Of a DNA stretch of 64,000 nucleotides, positions 24,827 through 34,711 are shown one piece after another; within the stretch, counting starts at the first letter, position 1, and every line of letters starts with the position of its first letter. The notes under the pieces were generated by a model. That model was not told the origin of the DNA. It saw only the letters and a list, made by a program, of their open reading frames with translations, and ran no database searches. Source of the stretch: Edaphochlamys debaryana (Eukaryota; Chlorophyta; Chlorophyceae; Chlamydomonadales); the NCBI GenBank assembly GCA_016858145.1, contig JAEHOE010000004.1:1178001-1242000 (forward strand). The letters run 5' to 3'. A program made the position numbers and the translations under genes.

Positions 24827-27800
24827 CTAAAGCTCCGCATGGTCTGACAGGGCCCTGCGGCGCCTGCTGATGGGCGGCAGGACGTTGGTCTGGAACTGGC
24901 CGTTGTAGTTGCCTGGATGGGGGCAAGCAGGGCAATGGGAAGAGTGTGAGAACATGATGGACCGTCTGATGCAGCGCCACCAGTCTTTGGCCCTCCCCAG
25001 CGTGCCCCTCCCCAGCAACCCGTTTCAGGCCCCTCACCTGGCAGCCAGTACATGCACACGTACAGCTTGCCGGACCACTGCCCGCCCGCATAGCTGACGC
25101 CGTCGGGGCACACGCCGATGGCGCAGCCCACCATATAGGTCCGCACCCACACCAGCTGCGTGAACTGACCCGTGGTGCTGCTGAACTGCGGGGCGGAACG
25201 AACAGGCCAGGGGACACGAAGGCCCAGCGCAAAAGGGTTCAGAAGCCGAGGCAGTTGGGAACGGGCCAACACCGCCCGGCGGCGATCAGGGCACGAGCCC
25301 CTGGCCCTCCGGGTTGAAAGGTCCCACATCTCGCTTGATTGGACGCTTGCCCGCTACCCCAGGCTCAGCAACAAACGCCCAAAGCTCACCCCTGGCTTGT
25401 TGTAGTCGTACTTCTGCTCCTCCGCGTACCATCCGTCGATCGCGGCTTGAATGGTGGGGTGCCCCAGGGCCAGGTTCTCTCCGTAGGGGCTCTGGCTGTG
25501 CTCGAACCTGTGTGGTGTGGCGAGAAAGGGTGGGGGTGGGGCGGAAGCCGTCAGCGGCAGCAGCGCGTGAGCGGGGCACCGGGCCGTTCCCTGGCCGTCT
25601 TAACCAGCGAGGCCCAGTCCTGGAAACCCCAGTATCCGCCTTGCTAGATTGGAGCTAGCCGTCCTCAGCGCCTCCCGAAGGCCCTGACGACCAAGCACGC
25701 AGTCGTGCACGCAACAGCGGGCGCCTGCAGTGCCGGTACCCACCAGCAGTTGTCCGCCCAGTCCTGCGCCTCCTTCTGCAGGCGGTCGCTCCAGGTGAGG
25801 TCCGGCGCCTGGTGCTTGCGGCGGTAGAGGTTGTGTTGCGCCAGGGTGGTCTTGGAGTCCACGTACCTGTCAGGGGGGGGGGAGATAGGGGAGGGGAAGG
25901 GGGGAGGGGCGGTCAGGAGCTCGGGACGGGAAGATGATAGGGATGGCGCGGTCTGACAGGGGATGCAATTGAATGGAAGAGGAGGCAACGTCATCCAGGC
26001 ACCGGGGTGCCTAAGATCCCACAGCACCATGACAAATCAGGTAGCCCCCGCGCTGCTCACCAGGGGCTGGATGGGTCTGAGGGGTCGTTGGAAGTGGCCA
26101 GTTGGGGCGGCGGCGGTGGGGACCTGGCTGGCGGCGGCCGGGGGTTGTTCCGGGGCCGGGGGGTGCCGGGGGCCTTGGGCGGCCGGGGCCGCCTCCTTCC
26201 CGGCGGCGGCGGGGAGTCAGGGGACTCCGGGGGCTGCTCCGGAGGTGAAGGGGGAGGCGGGGACGGGCGCGGAGGGCGAGGGGACGGGCGCGCAGGCGGT
26301 GGGGGGGAGCGGAGCGGGGGTGGCGGGGGCGGGGGCGGGGGTGGCGGAGAGTGGGGTTGGGGGGGGTAGCGGGGACGGGGGCCGCCGCGGTGATCGGGGC
26401 GGGTTCCGGCGGCGGGGCGGAGGCGCGTCGGGCGAGGCGGGAGGCTCGGGTGTGGCCGGGGGTGGCGGGGGGCGGGGAGGCGGGGGGCGGGCGGCGGCGC
26501 GGCGGGGGACGGGGTGGCGGGGGCAGCCGCGGCGGGCGGGGAGAAGGTGGCGGAGGCGGTGGGGGTGGAGGGGGTGGGGGGGGCGAAGGCTGCGGGGGCG
26601 GAGGCCGCGCCCTCGGGGGTCGCGGGGGTGGGCGGACCCGGGGCGGTGGCGAGCCAGGCGGCGGTGGAGGCGGAGGCGGAGGCGGGGGCGGGGGTGGCGG
26701 GGAGCGGTGCGGCCTCCTGGGCTGGGCAGGTGGCTTGGGGCTCCGCGGGGCCCGCGGCGATTTCGGCGGAGCCGGAGAGTCAGGCGACGCGGGCATCCCT
26801 GGAGAAGGGGGCGGAGGCGATGGAGACTTTGGCCTCACAGGAGGCGGCGGGTGAGGCGGCGACGGGGGCTGTTGAGGTGACGCTGGGGGCTTGCCTGGTG
26901 GAGGCGACGGAGGCGAGGGTGGCGGATGTGGGGTTCCCGGCGGAGACTTTTTGGGCAGCCGGGGCCGCTTGGGCGGCGGGCGCGGCGGGGGCGGCGGTGG
27001 AGGGGGAGGGGGCGGCGGGGGCGGCGGCGGGCGGGGTGTAGGAGACGGGGGCGACGGGGGGCGGGGTGAAGGAGACACCTTGGGTGGCGTCGGCGGGGGA
27101 GGCGACGGGTGGCCGGGTGGTGGGCGAGGTGGCGGCGGTGGGGGCGGCGGGGGCGGCGGCGGTGGCGGCGGCGGGGAGGGGGACCTGACGATTGGCCGGG
27201 GAGGCCGAGGGACGCGAGGGGGCGCAGGGGAGGCCCTGGGCGGTGGTCGAGGGGAAGGCGGCGGGGGTGGCGGCGGGGAAGGGGGTTGCGGCGGCCGGGG
27301 TCTCGGCGGCGATCTCGGCGCTCGAGGGCTGCGAGGCGGCACGCCAGGAGGGGGCAGGTCCGGTGGCGGTAGCGAGGGCGAGGGCGACGGCGGCAGGGGC
27401 CGGGGTTGCAGGGGCCGACCAGGCAGGTTGGGCGGCTCAGCTGGGGGATCGCCGGGCGGTAGGGCTGGCGACGGCGGCGGGAGCGACGGCGGGTCCGCCG
27501 GCACTGGAGGAGGCGGTGGCGAAGGGGACGGGGGCGGGGATGGGGGCGGCGGCCGCGGGTTGCGCGGAGGCGGCGGCGAGGGCGGCGGCAGCGGAGGCGG
27601 GGGGCGGGGGCTAGGTGGGGGACTGAGGGCAAGCCGAGGCGGGCGTGGTGACGGCGGCGGGGACGGCGGCGGGGACGGCGGCGGGGACGGGGGCACTCGC
27701 GGAGGGCTCCGAGGGCGACGGGGCCGGTTGGGGCTGTCCGGGGTATCCGGCGCGATCATGGGCGGCGGCGGCGGCGGCGGAGGCCGCGGCAGGCGCGGCG

Positions 27801-28353
27801 GGCTAAGCGCCTTTGGCGGCCGAGGGTTCTTAGGTGCCCGAGGCTCCTTGGGCAGTCGCGGCAGCAGTGGGGGCTTGGAGGGCCGCTGGGGCACAAGCGG
27901 CGGCGCCGACGGCGGCTGCACCGCCCCCGGAGGCAAGGGCTCGCGAGGTCTCCGCGGCGGCCGGGGCGGCGGCCGGGGCGGGCGCGTCGGCGGCAGGGAC
28001 ATGTCCGCGCTGACGCAGATATCGCAGTCGCTTGGCACGCCCATGCTGCACTCGAGCCCCGGGTTCCACAGCTTGAGCGCTGCTACCGTAATGTTGAACG
28101 ATTTGGCCACGCGCTTGCAATACGTGTCACGTCGCATGCTGGCGGTCTCGATACAGCTGCTGACCGGTGTTGGACAGGGCATGAATCCCATGGGCGGATT
28201 CTGCGCCGCCCCGCGCTCCACCAAGGTGGATATTGCTAGTAGCAGCATGAGGCCAAGCCATGCCACCGGTTGTAGCGGGGCCGTGCACCGCCCGCGGGTA
28301 CAAGGTGCCGGCGGCCGGCATGCGGCTGCCCGGCTCATGGCAGGGAAGGCCAT
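24827..28353 (-). CDS. Secreted LysM / proline-rich / CAP (PR-1-like) protein
   Basis: The ATG at 28353 starts a protein with a signal sequence (GLMLLLAISTLVERGAAQ). A Cys-containing LysM-like domain follows (DTYCKRVAKSFNITVAALKL then WNPGLEC); such domains bind chitin or GlcNAc polymers. A linker of about 600 residues is almost pure Pro with Ser, Arg and Lys (PPSPPP units), typical of hydroxyproline-rich wall proteins. After the linker, four exons encode a CAP/SCP domain: LAQHNLYRRKHQAPDLTW, then FEHSQSPYGENLALG, then TGQFTQLVWVRTYMVGCA, then a basic tail ending HAEL at 24827. In the CAP1 motif the usual His (GHFTQ) is Gln, while the His of FEHS and the Glu of GEN are kept. Frame is clear on both sides of about 26100-26460, but one frame change is needed between them, so a short intron or an assembly indel lies there. 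A TATA-like element sits 40 bp upstream of the ATG. Confidence 0.85.
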
Positions 28354-28391
28354 GATCCTCTGTCCGGCTATTCTCTATGAGCTCTAGACCG

Positions 28392-28399
28392 TATTTATA
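28392..28399 (-). promoter_or_regulatory. TATA-like box (TATAAATA) of the LysM-CAP gene
   Basis: On the minus strand the sequence reads CCAATATAAATACGG, about 40 bp upstream of the ATG at 28353. It is AT-rich in an otherwise GC-rich context and correctly placed for a core promoter with a very short 5' UTR. Confidence 0.5.
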
Positions 28400-29667
28400 T
28401 TGGAATCCGCACGGCGGCGCTAGGGGCTGCCGCCAGCGTCCTCCTCACGCCGGCAGCAGCCGCTGGCAGCTTGCAGCGGACGCTCGTGGGAGGACTGCAA
28501 AGCGGCAGGGGACACGTGGGGGTAGTTTATTGCAGCCTCTGAATACACATGGGGTGGTGGCATCGAGACAGAGCCAGCACACAGGACTATGGGGAGCAGA
28601 GAGTAAGGATCCCGCATCCCAGGCTCCTGGGCCGGCGGCAGAGGCAGCGCCCTTGCCCTTACCGCCCATCACCCCCCCCCGCCGCTCCCAGCCCCTAGCG
28701 CCCCCGCCCCTTCTACCTGCCTATGCTTGCCCCTTTGCCGTCAAAGTCAGTCCAGTCCAGCCCTACGCAAGCGCCCGCGTTACCGACCTGCGCGTTGGTG
28801 CCGTCGCCGCGCGCCTACGTTATCATGGCGCCGCACCGGGCAGGCGCTTGGACCCAATCTGCATAAGGCATTTTGACCAGCCAGTTAACACTGGCAGGGC
28901 TGGTGTGCTGCGTAAGGCTCACTGGGAGCGTCGGGCACAAGTCGGCATGGCGACTAACTCGCGCTCGCCAGAGAGCCGCAACATAACTTCCTCAGTGTTC
29001 TAGCACGTCCGAGATGTCTCTTCATTGATGTGCAACATGCGTGGCTTTCGCCAGCCAAAAAGCTCAGCCAGCATTTCGCCATCACTTGCCTCGGCTGCAG
29101 GCGCAGAGCTAAGTACAGAAGTATCAACTGTTGCGGTGTATGTGCCGATGTGCGCAGCCCGAAGCCGTCAAGGTGTAAGCGGCACGAAGTGCACGAAGCC
29201 TTCCAACGCCGAGCAAAACAGGTTGTGCTGCCTTCTACGTTAGCACCTTGATCTAAGAGAAATGGCTCAAGTAATGGAGAAGGGCTTTGTGGACAAAGCG
29301 CAACTCTGTTTCGCCAACCGATATGCGCCGCAGTCAGGGTTGTGGCCCTGGCGCTACATATGGCCCTAGATAGCGCTTCTATGAATCAGTATCATACGAC
29401 TATGCGCGGAGAGTGCGGTCTGCGTCTGGGACCGTCCGCCCGCCATGCGTGCCGTGGCGCGAGCGCCTTGGCAGCCCCCCGTGCCCCGCCGCCCCGCCCC
29501 TCCGCCAACCGGCCCTGCGCCCCGCCGCCGGAGCCTCCCTCCCTCCCTCCGACACAAACCGACCGATCCTCCTGAACTGTGCAACATATCAACGCGTCGC
29601 TGTCCTATCTTGCCAACTCGCATATGCCAGCCCTTGCAGCCCTTGCCCACACCGCCAGCAGCTGCCT
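28400..29667. other. Intergenic, no gene seen
   Basis: Spacer between the LysM-CAP promoter and the 3' end of the ADP-ribosylglycohydrolase gene. It is less GC-rich than the genes. No exon chain, RNA gene or repeat was recognised. Confidence 0.45.
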
Positions 29668-32521
29668 TCACGCCGTCGTGGTGTCCAGCTCTGCGAGCTT
29701 TGCGGCCAGCTGCAGCACCTCATCGCGGCCCGCCTTGCCGTTCTCGAGGTTCGACACCCAGGCCTGGGGCAGCCAGCGAGTTCCGTGCAGCGCCCCGGCC
29801 ATGGCACCTGCAGGGAAAGGATGCCGACCGACCGCACATGTAGACATCTACATCAGCATCGTGCTGCGACGCGCGCTGTACGTGCGTGCCCAGCTGGTAA
29901 GATCCGCACCTGTGATGGCCGCGATGGTGTCGGTGTCGCCTCCGAAGTGCACGGCCGCCACGATGGCATCCTCGGGACATGCCCAGTGACAGCACAGCGC
30001 CTGTAGGGCGACCGCCGCGGCGTCATCCGCTCGAATCTGAGAAAGTGGAGGAAGTGGAGCGTGCAAAGAGGAGACGGTTAGAGCTGTCACCAGTATGAAA
30101 GGCCGGCTTGCGGAGCTTTGTGCGCGCCATGCGGCCCTTTCCCGCCCCAGACCGCCATCATGCCATCGCGTGCCATCCTCACGCGGGCTTAGGCTGCCCA
30201 GGCTTCCTTGCTCAGCTTTAAATATACCGACCTGGAAGGGCTCTGCCAGTGCGTTGTGCAGAGCCATCTCTGCCGCCCAGCCGGGGGAGGGCAGGTAGGC
30301 GGACCAGGGCTGGGAGGCGGCCTTGAGGGTGGTGGCCTGTGGGAGGAGAGGACGCCCTGCAAATAACGTACATGGTGGGGACCAGTCCCCTGGCTCCCTG
30401 CCATACTGAACCTCTGCCCTTCTCTGCCCCGGAGGCTGTGGCACCGGCACCGTGCTGCACTTCCGCTTTCGCCATACCCATATCCTCTTCCCCGCGCAAC
30501 CTACGCTGCTGAGGGCTTGTCTGAGCGTCTGAGGGGTGGGGCGGGGCGGAGGGGCCGGGAAGGGGGGCACGAGCGTAAGGGCCACGGAGGCGCCTGCGTC
30601 GTACCGATACGCTGCAGGGCCCGAAGGTTGCCACACTTTCGACCGAGCACGCAAGCCCCAAAGCTACGCGCCCCGCCCTTCCAATGCGCCCTGCCAAAGA
30701 CCCAACCACCTCCAGCTTTGCCCGCATGCCCGGCGTCTGCAGCAGCTCGGCGTGCGCCAGCAGGTGCTCCAGCAGCCCGGCCGCCGTCGCCACGCCCTCA
30801 CCGCCCTGCCCCTGCCCCGAGCCTTGGGCCGCGTTGCCGCCCAGGCCCCCCGCGGCCTCCAGGTCCGAGGGCGCCGGCACGGCGACCGGGCCCGGGCCCG
30901 GCTGCCGAGTGGACAGGTAGCCGACCGCCAGAGCCACCACCAGGGCTCCGTCCACGGCGGTCGGGTGCACGTGTGTGCAGCGCAGCGCCTCGGCCACCGC
31001 CTCGCGGACGACTGACGGCGGCGCGTGCCTGTGCGGGTCGCGTTGGCAGCGGGGCGGGGCGCGGGGGGGTGGGAGCGGACCTGGCCGGCTGCTGTGGCGG
31101 ATGCTGCGCGTGCCGTCATGCCCTGCCGACTGCCGTAAGCCCCTTCCGCCGGCCCCTTACCTTGGGCAGTCCAGGCCTCCCTGACCTCCCTGGAACCTCC
31201 ATCCAGGCAGCCACCCGCTGCGCTCCCTGGCTAGCGGCCTCACTCCACTCCCACATCGCGCCCCAGCCCCACCCCCACCCACGCCCCACCCCTGCGCCCT
31301 GCCCCAGCCCCGCCCCAACCTGTACACCAGGCCTAGGGGGGCGATGCGCATGGCTCCTCCGTTGCCGAAGGAGCCCCCGGGGATGTGCTTGGAGCCTATG
31401 GTAGCCACTCGCTCGGGGTCGGCGCCCTCGCGCCGCAGCTCTTGGAGCACCTGGGCGGAGCGGGCGGGGCGGAGGTGCGGGCGGCTAGGGCTGGTGCCCT
31501 TCAGGGGGATGTGCCCGGCGGGGGCGGGGTTAGTGCCCGGCGGGGGCGGAGGGGACGGACGCAAGGACGGGAGGCCGGGGCTCCTGACCGCCGCTCCCGT
31601 GCCCGACCGCCTCGCTAAACCGTCCCCCGCTCGCCCCGCCTCACGCTGAGCCCACCCCGGGCCCCCGCGGCCCAGCCATACCGGCAGCTGCACAATGCCT
31701 TGAACTCAAGGGCCCAGCCCCACCTTGTAGGCCGTACCGCCGTAGCCCCTGTGCAGCTCAAACTCAGTTGCGTAGGCCCGCGCCGCCGCCACGGCGTAGC
31801 AGCGGCCCCCCGAGTCCACCAGGCAGCGCGCAAGGGCGATGGCCATTTGGGAGTCGTCTGAGCGAGTGTGGGGAGGGAGGCAGTGCAGGAGGGGGCGAAG
31901 GAACAAGGGTAGCCACCGTCGGTGAAGGGAGTTTAGGGGAGCAGGAAGAGGCAAAAGCAGGGTAAGGAGGGAAGGGTAGCAGGCCTCTCGGCCCAAGACC
32001 ACTCCGCAGCGGCTTCGGGGAGGGCGCGTTTGTGTGATACCGGTGCACGGGCTTCTCAAGCCCCCGCCTCACCCGTATAGCATCCGAATCTGCAGGTCAG
32101 CAAGAGTCAGGAGGTAGGGTCAAGGAGGCAGCGGGTGAGCTCACCGTCGAAGCGATGATTCCCAAGCACAGACAGCTTTGCATCCCGTCCACCTCCAGAG
32201 CCTCTGCCAACACAACTGCGCTTCCGCGCCCCGTATGGCCTGTCTTGCCTGGGCTCCCTGCCGCCTCACCCCCATCCCCAGCCGCCCTCACCCGCGGTCC
32301 GTCTGCTGGAAGCGCGATAGACCCTGAGGAAACGCTACCGCCAGGCGCTGCGGCTCCCAGCCCTCCACCGCGGCCCCCAGGACGTCGCCACACATCTTGC
32401 CTAGCATGCACCCAGCCACACGGTCCCCGTAGTCGGGCCCATCACCGATAGGCCCGGCACCCGAGCCTCCGGTACCTCGGCTGCGGCTGCTGCTGCGGCT
32501 GCGGCTGCTGCGGTTGCCCAT
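29668..32521 (-). CDS. ADP-ribosylglycohydrolase family protein (ARH/DraG-like)
   Basis: These enzymes hydrolyse ADP-ribose from proteins or small molecules using two Mg ions. The start is the ATG at 32521. MGNRSS fits an N-myristoylation site and is followed by a Ser/Arg-rich stretch. Exon 1 has DYGDRVAGCMLGKMCGDVLG and ends FQQTDRG. A 17-bp exon (32073-32089) then supplies FGCYT, and the next exon supplies DDSQMAIALARCLVDSGG, together forming the metal-binding YTDDSQ motif. Later exons give GSFGNGGAMRIAPLGLVYR, VAEALRCTHVHPTAVDGAL, PGWAAEMALHNALAEPF and the second metal site HFGGDTDTIAAITGAMAG. The stop is at 29668, after AAKLAELDTTTA. Both Asp-rich metal sites are intact, so activity is expected. 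Tandem Gly/Ala-rich sequence in the middle is probably a loop. The substrate cannot be told from sequence. Confidence 0.88.
32073..32089 (-). other. 17-bp micro-exon of the ADP-ribosylglycohydrolase gene
   Basis: The 17 bases lie between CCTGCAG and GTGAGG. The preceding exon ends in phase 2 (CGC GG) and the next starts after one base. The join reads R-G-F-G-C-Y-T-D-D-S-Q, restoring the YTDD metal site. Skipping the exon would shift the frame and remove the motif. Confidence 0.85.
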
Positions 32522-33543
32522 TGTGAACCACACGCTGGGACTATGCACGTCGGGAGGCGGGCAGGGGCCGCGGGGGCTGCGGGGCGCGGGGCCCAGCCGA
32601 GTGGGAGCGGTGGCGCGTGGGAGGGACGGACGTGCAGAGGACCAATGCCCTGCGTTGCAGACAGTGGGCCGAGGGCAGGCGGGTGGGTCGCACCTCGCGA
32701 CGCAGCGGTCAGCCGGCGCACCGAGGGTGCGCCTGGGGTGCGGGATGCCACGTAATGCCGAAGTTTGCAACACCCCCCGGGGCCCAACCAAGACTCACTA
32801 GCGGGCAGCGCGCCACCAGTACAGATGTAGAGCCGTGTTTGGGCTAGACGATGAGTGGTCACGAGAGCCGGCGCGCTCGTGGCGATGCGCATGCCGTCAC
32901 GCGAAGTCAGACGCGCGAAGCTTAAGCTAAGCTAAATGCTAGTGCATTGCGACGTGTTTTGAGGATGCCGCGAGCATTAGATTCACGCTTCTTGCCAGTC
33001 GCTTGGCCGTGTCTAGGATGTCTGGGTCCACGACCTGCCTGCACTGACACGCTGTGACACGCTCCCCCCCGCACAATCCACCCTCCCCCAAGCGACATGC
33101 TACTATTGTGAGAAGTCTTGGGACTGCGTGGAAATCAACTCACACATGGCTTGCCATTCGTTTGGGGCTGCTCCGAATGACAGCCGGTCTGGGCCTACGG
33201 CACCCCCAGACCTGCGTTGACGCGTTCCCCCTCCGCCCCCCTCCGCCCCCTCCCCTGCCAACCGTGCCGGTCGATAAAAACCCCTGCCAGCCGACAGCAA
33301 CACCGTTCATCATTGTCCGCCAAAGTTCTCCCTGCCAGTGTTACCATTCCTTGACAGGCTACGGTTCCCCTCGCGTCGCCCTCCCCCTAGGGCTTCCCGC
33401 CTCATGGATCCCCCGACGGGCTCTGTCCGACTCTCAGTTGCTTAGTTGCCGTATGCTTAGTCGGTCAGGAGCGAATCATCAAGCTTGTTAACCTGATACG
33501 AGCTGGGTGCTTAAGGGCGCAGAGTACTAAAGGGGCTGAAGGG
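32522..33543. other. Intergenic, upstream of ADP-ribosylglycohydrolase
   Basis: Presumed promoter side of the ADP-ribosylglycohydrolase gene. It contains no recognisable exon, RNA gene or repeat. Confidence 0.4.
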
Positions 33544-34030
33544 CTATCCACCTACGTGCGTGTGAAGCGCACTAGCCGATGAACGTTCAGCCGGTGCGCC
33601 GCTTCCCCGTACAGTCTCACCTTGAATGGGGGCCGTACGAAGCGCCGTACGGCGGGCGTGCAATCGGGAAAAGCTCTAGCTCTAGCCAGGGTAAGCGAGC
33701 TGCGCCGCAGCCGAGTCGGGCGGCGTGGAAAAGGCGTCACGCCGCGTCAGGCTTGTGCTGGAGCGCACCGTCGCCGTCGCCAGCTGGCTGGTGATGCGCC
33801 AAACGTTGTCTTCGCGCCTTTTTAGCCGCAAGCCAGGCTGGCGGACCGCGCTGCTTGGCAAGTGAACACCCCGCCCCGCACCAAGACAGTTTGCAACGCT
33901 TCACGCACAGCCTGAGCTCCCAGGGCCGCCGGCTCACGGATCTTGTCACCACACAGAGGATCCAGAACTGTAGACATCTTTCTGCCTGCGTACATGCGCG
34001 CCTACACGCGCCCCTCCTTATCCCCATCAT
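33544..34030. repeat. Dispersed repeat, copy A
   Basis: From GGGCTATCCACCTACGTG to about 33930 this matches 36730-37110 and 44238-44630 at high identity. The block 33943-34030 (ATCCAGAACTGTAGACATC...CTTATCCCCATCA) matches 37747-37832. Copies B and C carry extra sequence between those two blocks, which copy A lacks. It encodes no recognised protein. Confidence 0.8.
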
Positions 34031-34193
34031 CGGGTTACGGGTGTGTAAGGGGCCGAAGGGGCCGTGCTGACCTTTAGTCTTTCAGCCCAGGTGGGCAACA
34101 GAGCTTATTGCTGGGACCGTGTCATCCTTGAACTGGCGCCTGGCATCGATGGTCTGGAACTAGGGCAGCTCCAATCGTTGCTCTCCCACACCA

Positions 34194-34198
34194 TTACA
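34194..34198 (-). terminator. Candidate poly(A) signal TGTAA (first pherophorin)
   Basis: TTACA on the plus strand, about 515 bp past the stop codon at 34712. Assignment is by position only. Confidence 0.35.
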
Positions 34199-34711
34199 GC
34201 GAGTCATGTGAACGACACGCCACTTGGCGTATGTGCTTGGGATAACCGAAGTTAAGGTCAGCTTTACACAGGCTGTCCATACAACGCTGTACCCCCACTC
34301 CGAGCTGCACGTATGGACGCATATGGCTTTGGCCGTGCCTCTATCGGCGCTCAAGAGCTCCACTAGGTTAACGAAGAAGCAGCCACAGGAAAGACAGGCC
34401 GACCGTGCGCAGGGCGGCACAAGAAACCATCCCTACGTAGGGCACAATCGCCATTGGTAGTCACGGGTAGAACGCATCCCGACTGTGTCCAGTTGGGAAA
34501 CATGAAGGAAGCGCAGAAGAGAAAGAGAGACGCTAACATATCGGCAGGATGCTGCCCCGACACATACTTCAGTACACCTCCTGCAGCGGCGCCTTGGCGC
34601 CCCTTCCGTCCCCGACGCGGCTATCCCACCCACAGTCTGCCTATGTTAAACTGTTAACCTGCGGTCCGCAGGTGCCTCTCCCAAGGCACGAGCGCAAGAT
34701 TCGTCCGATGT

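Noticed and set aside
26891..28387. Very long plus-strand Gly-rich open frame (about 500 codons)
   Set aside because: It is the antisense of the poly-Pro coding exon of the LysM-CAP gene. Gly runs are the reverse complement of Pro codons, and it has no splice or start context.
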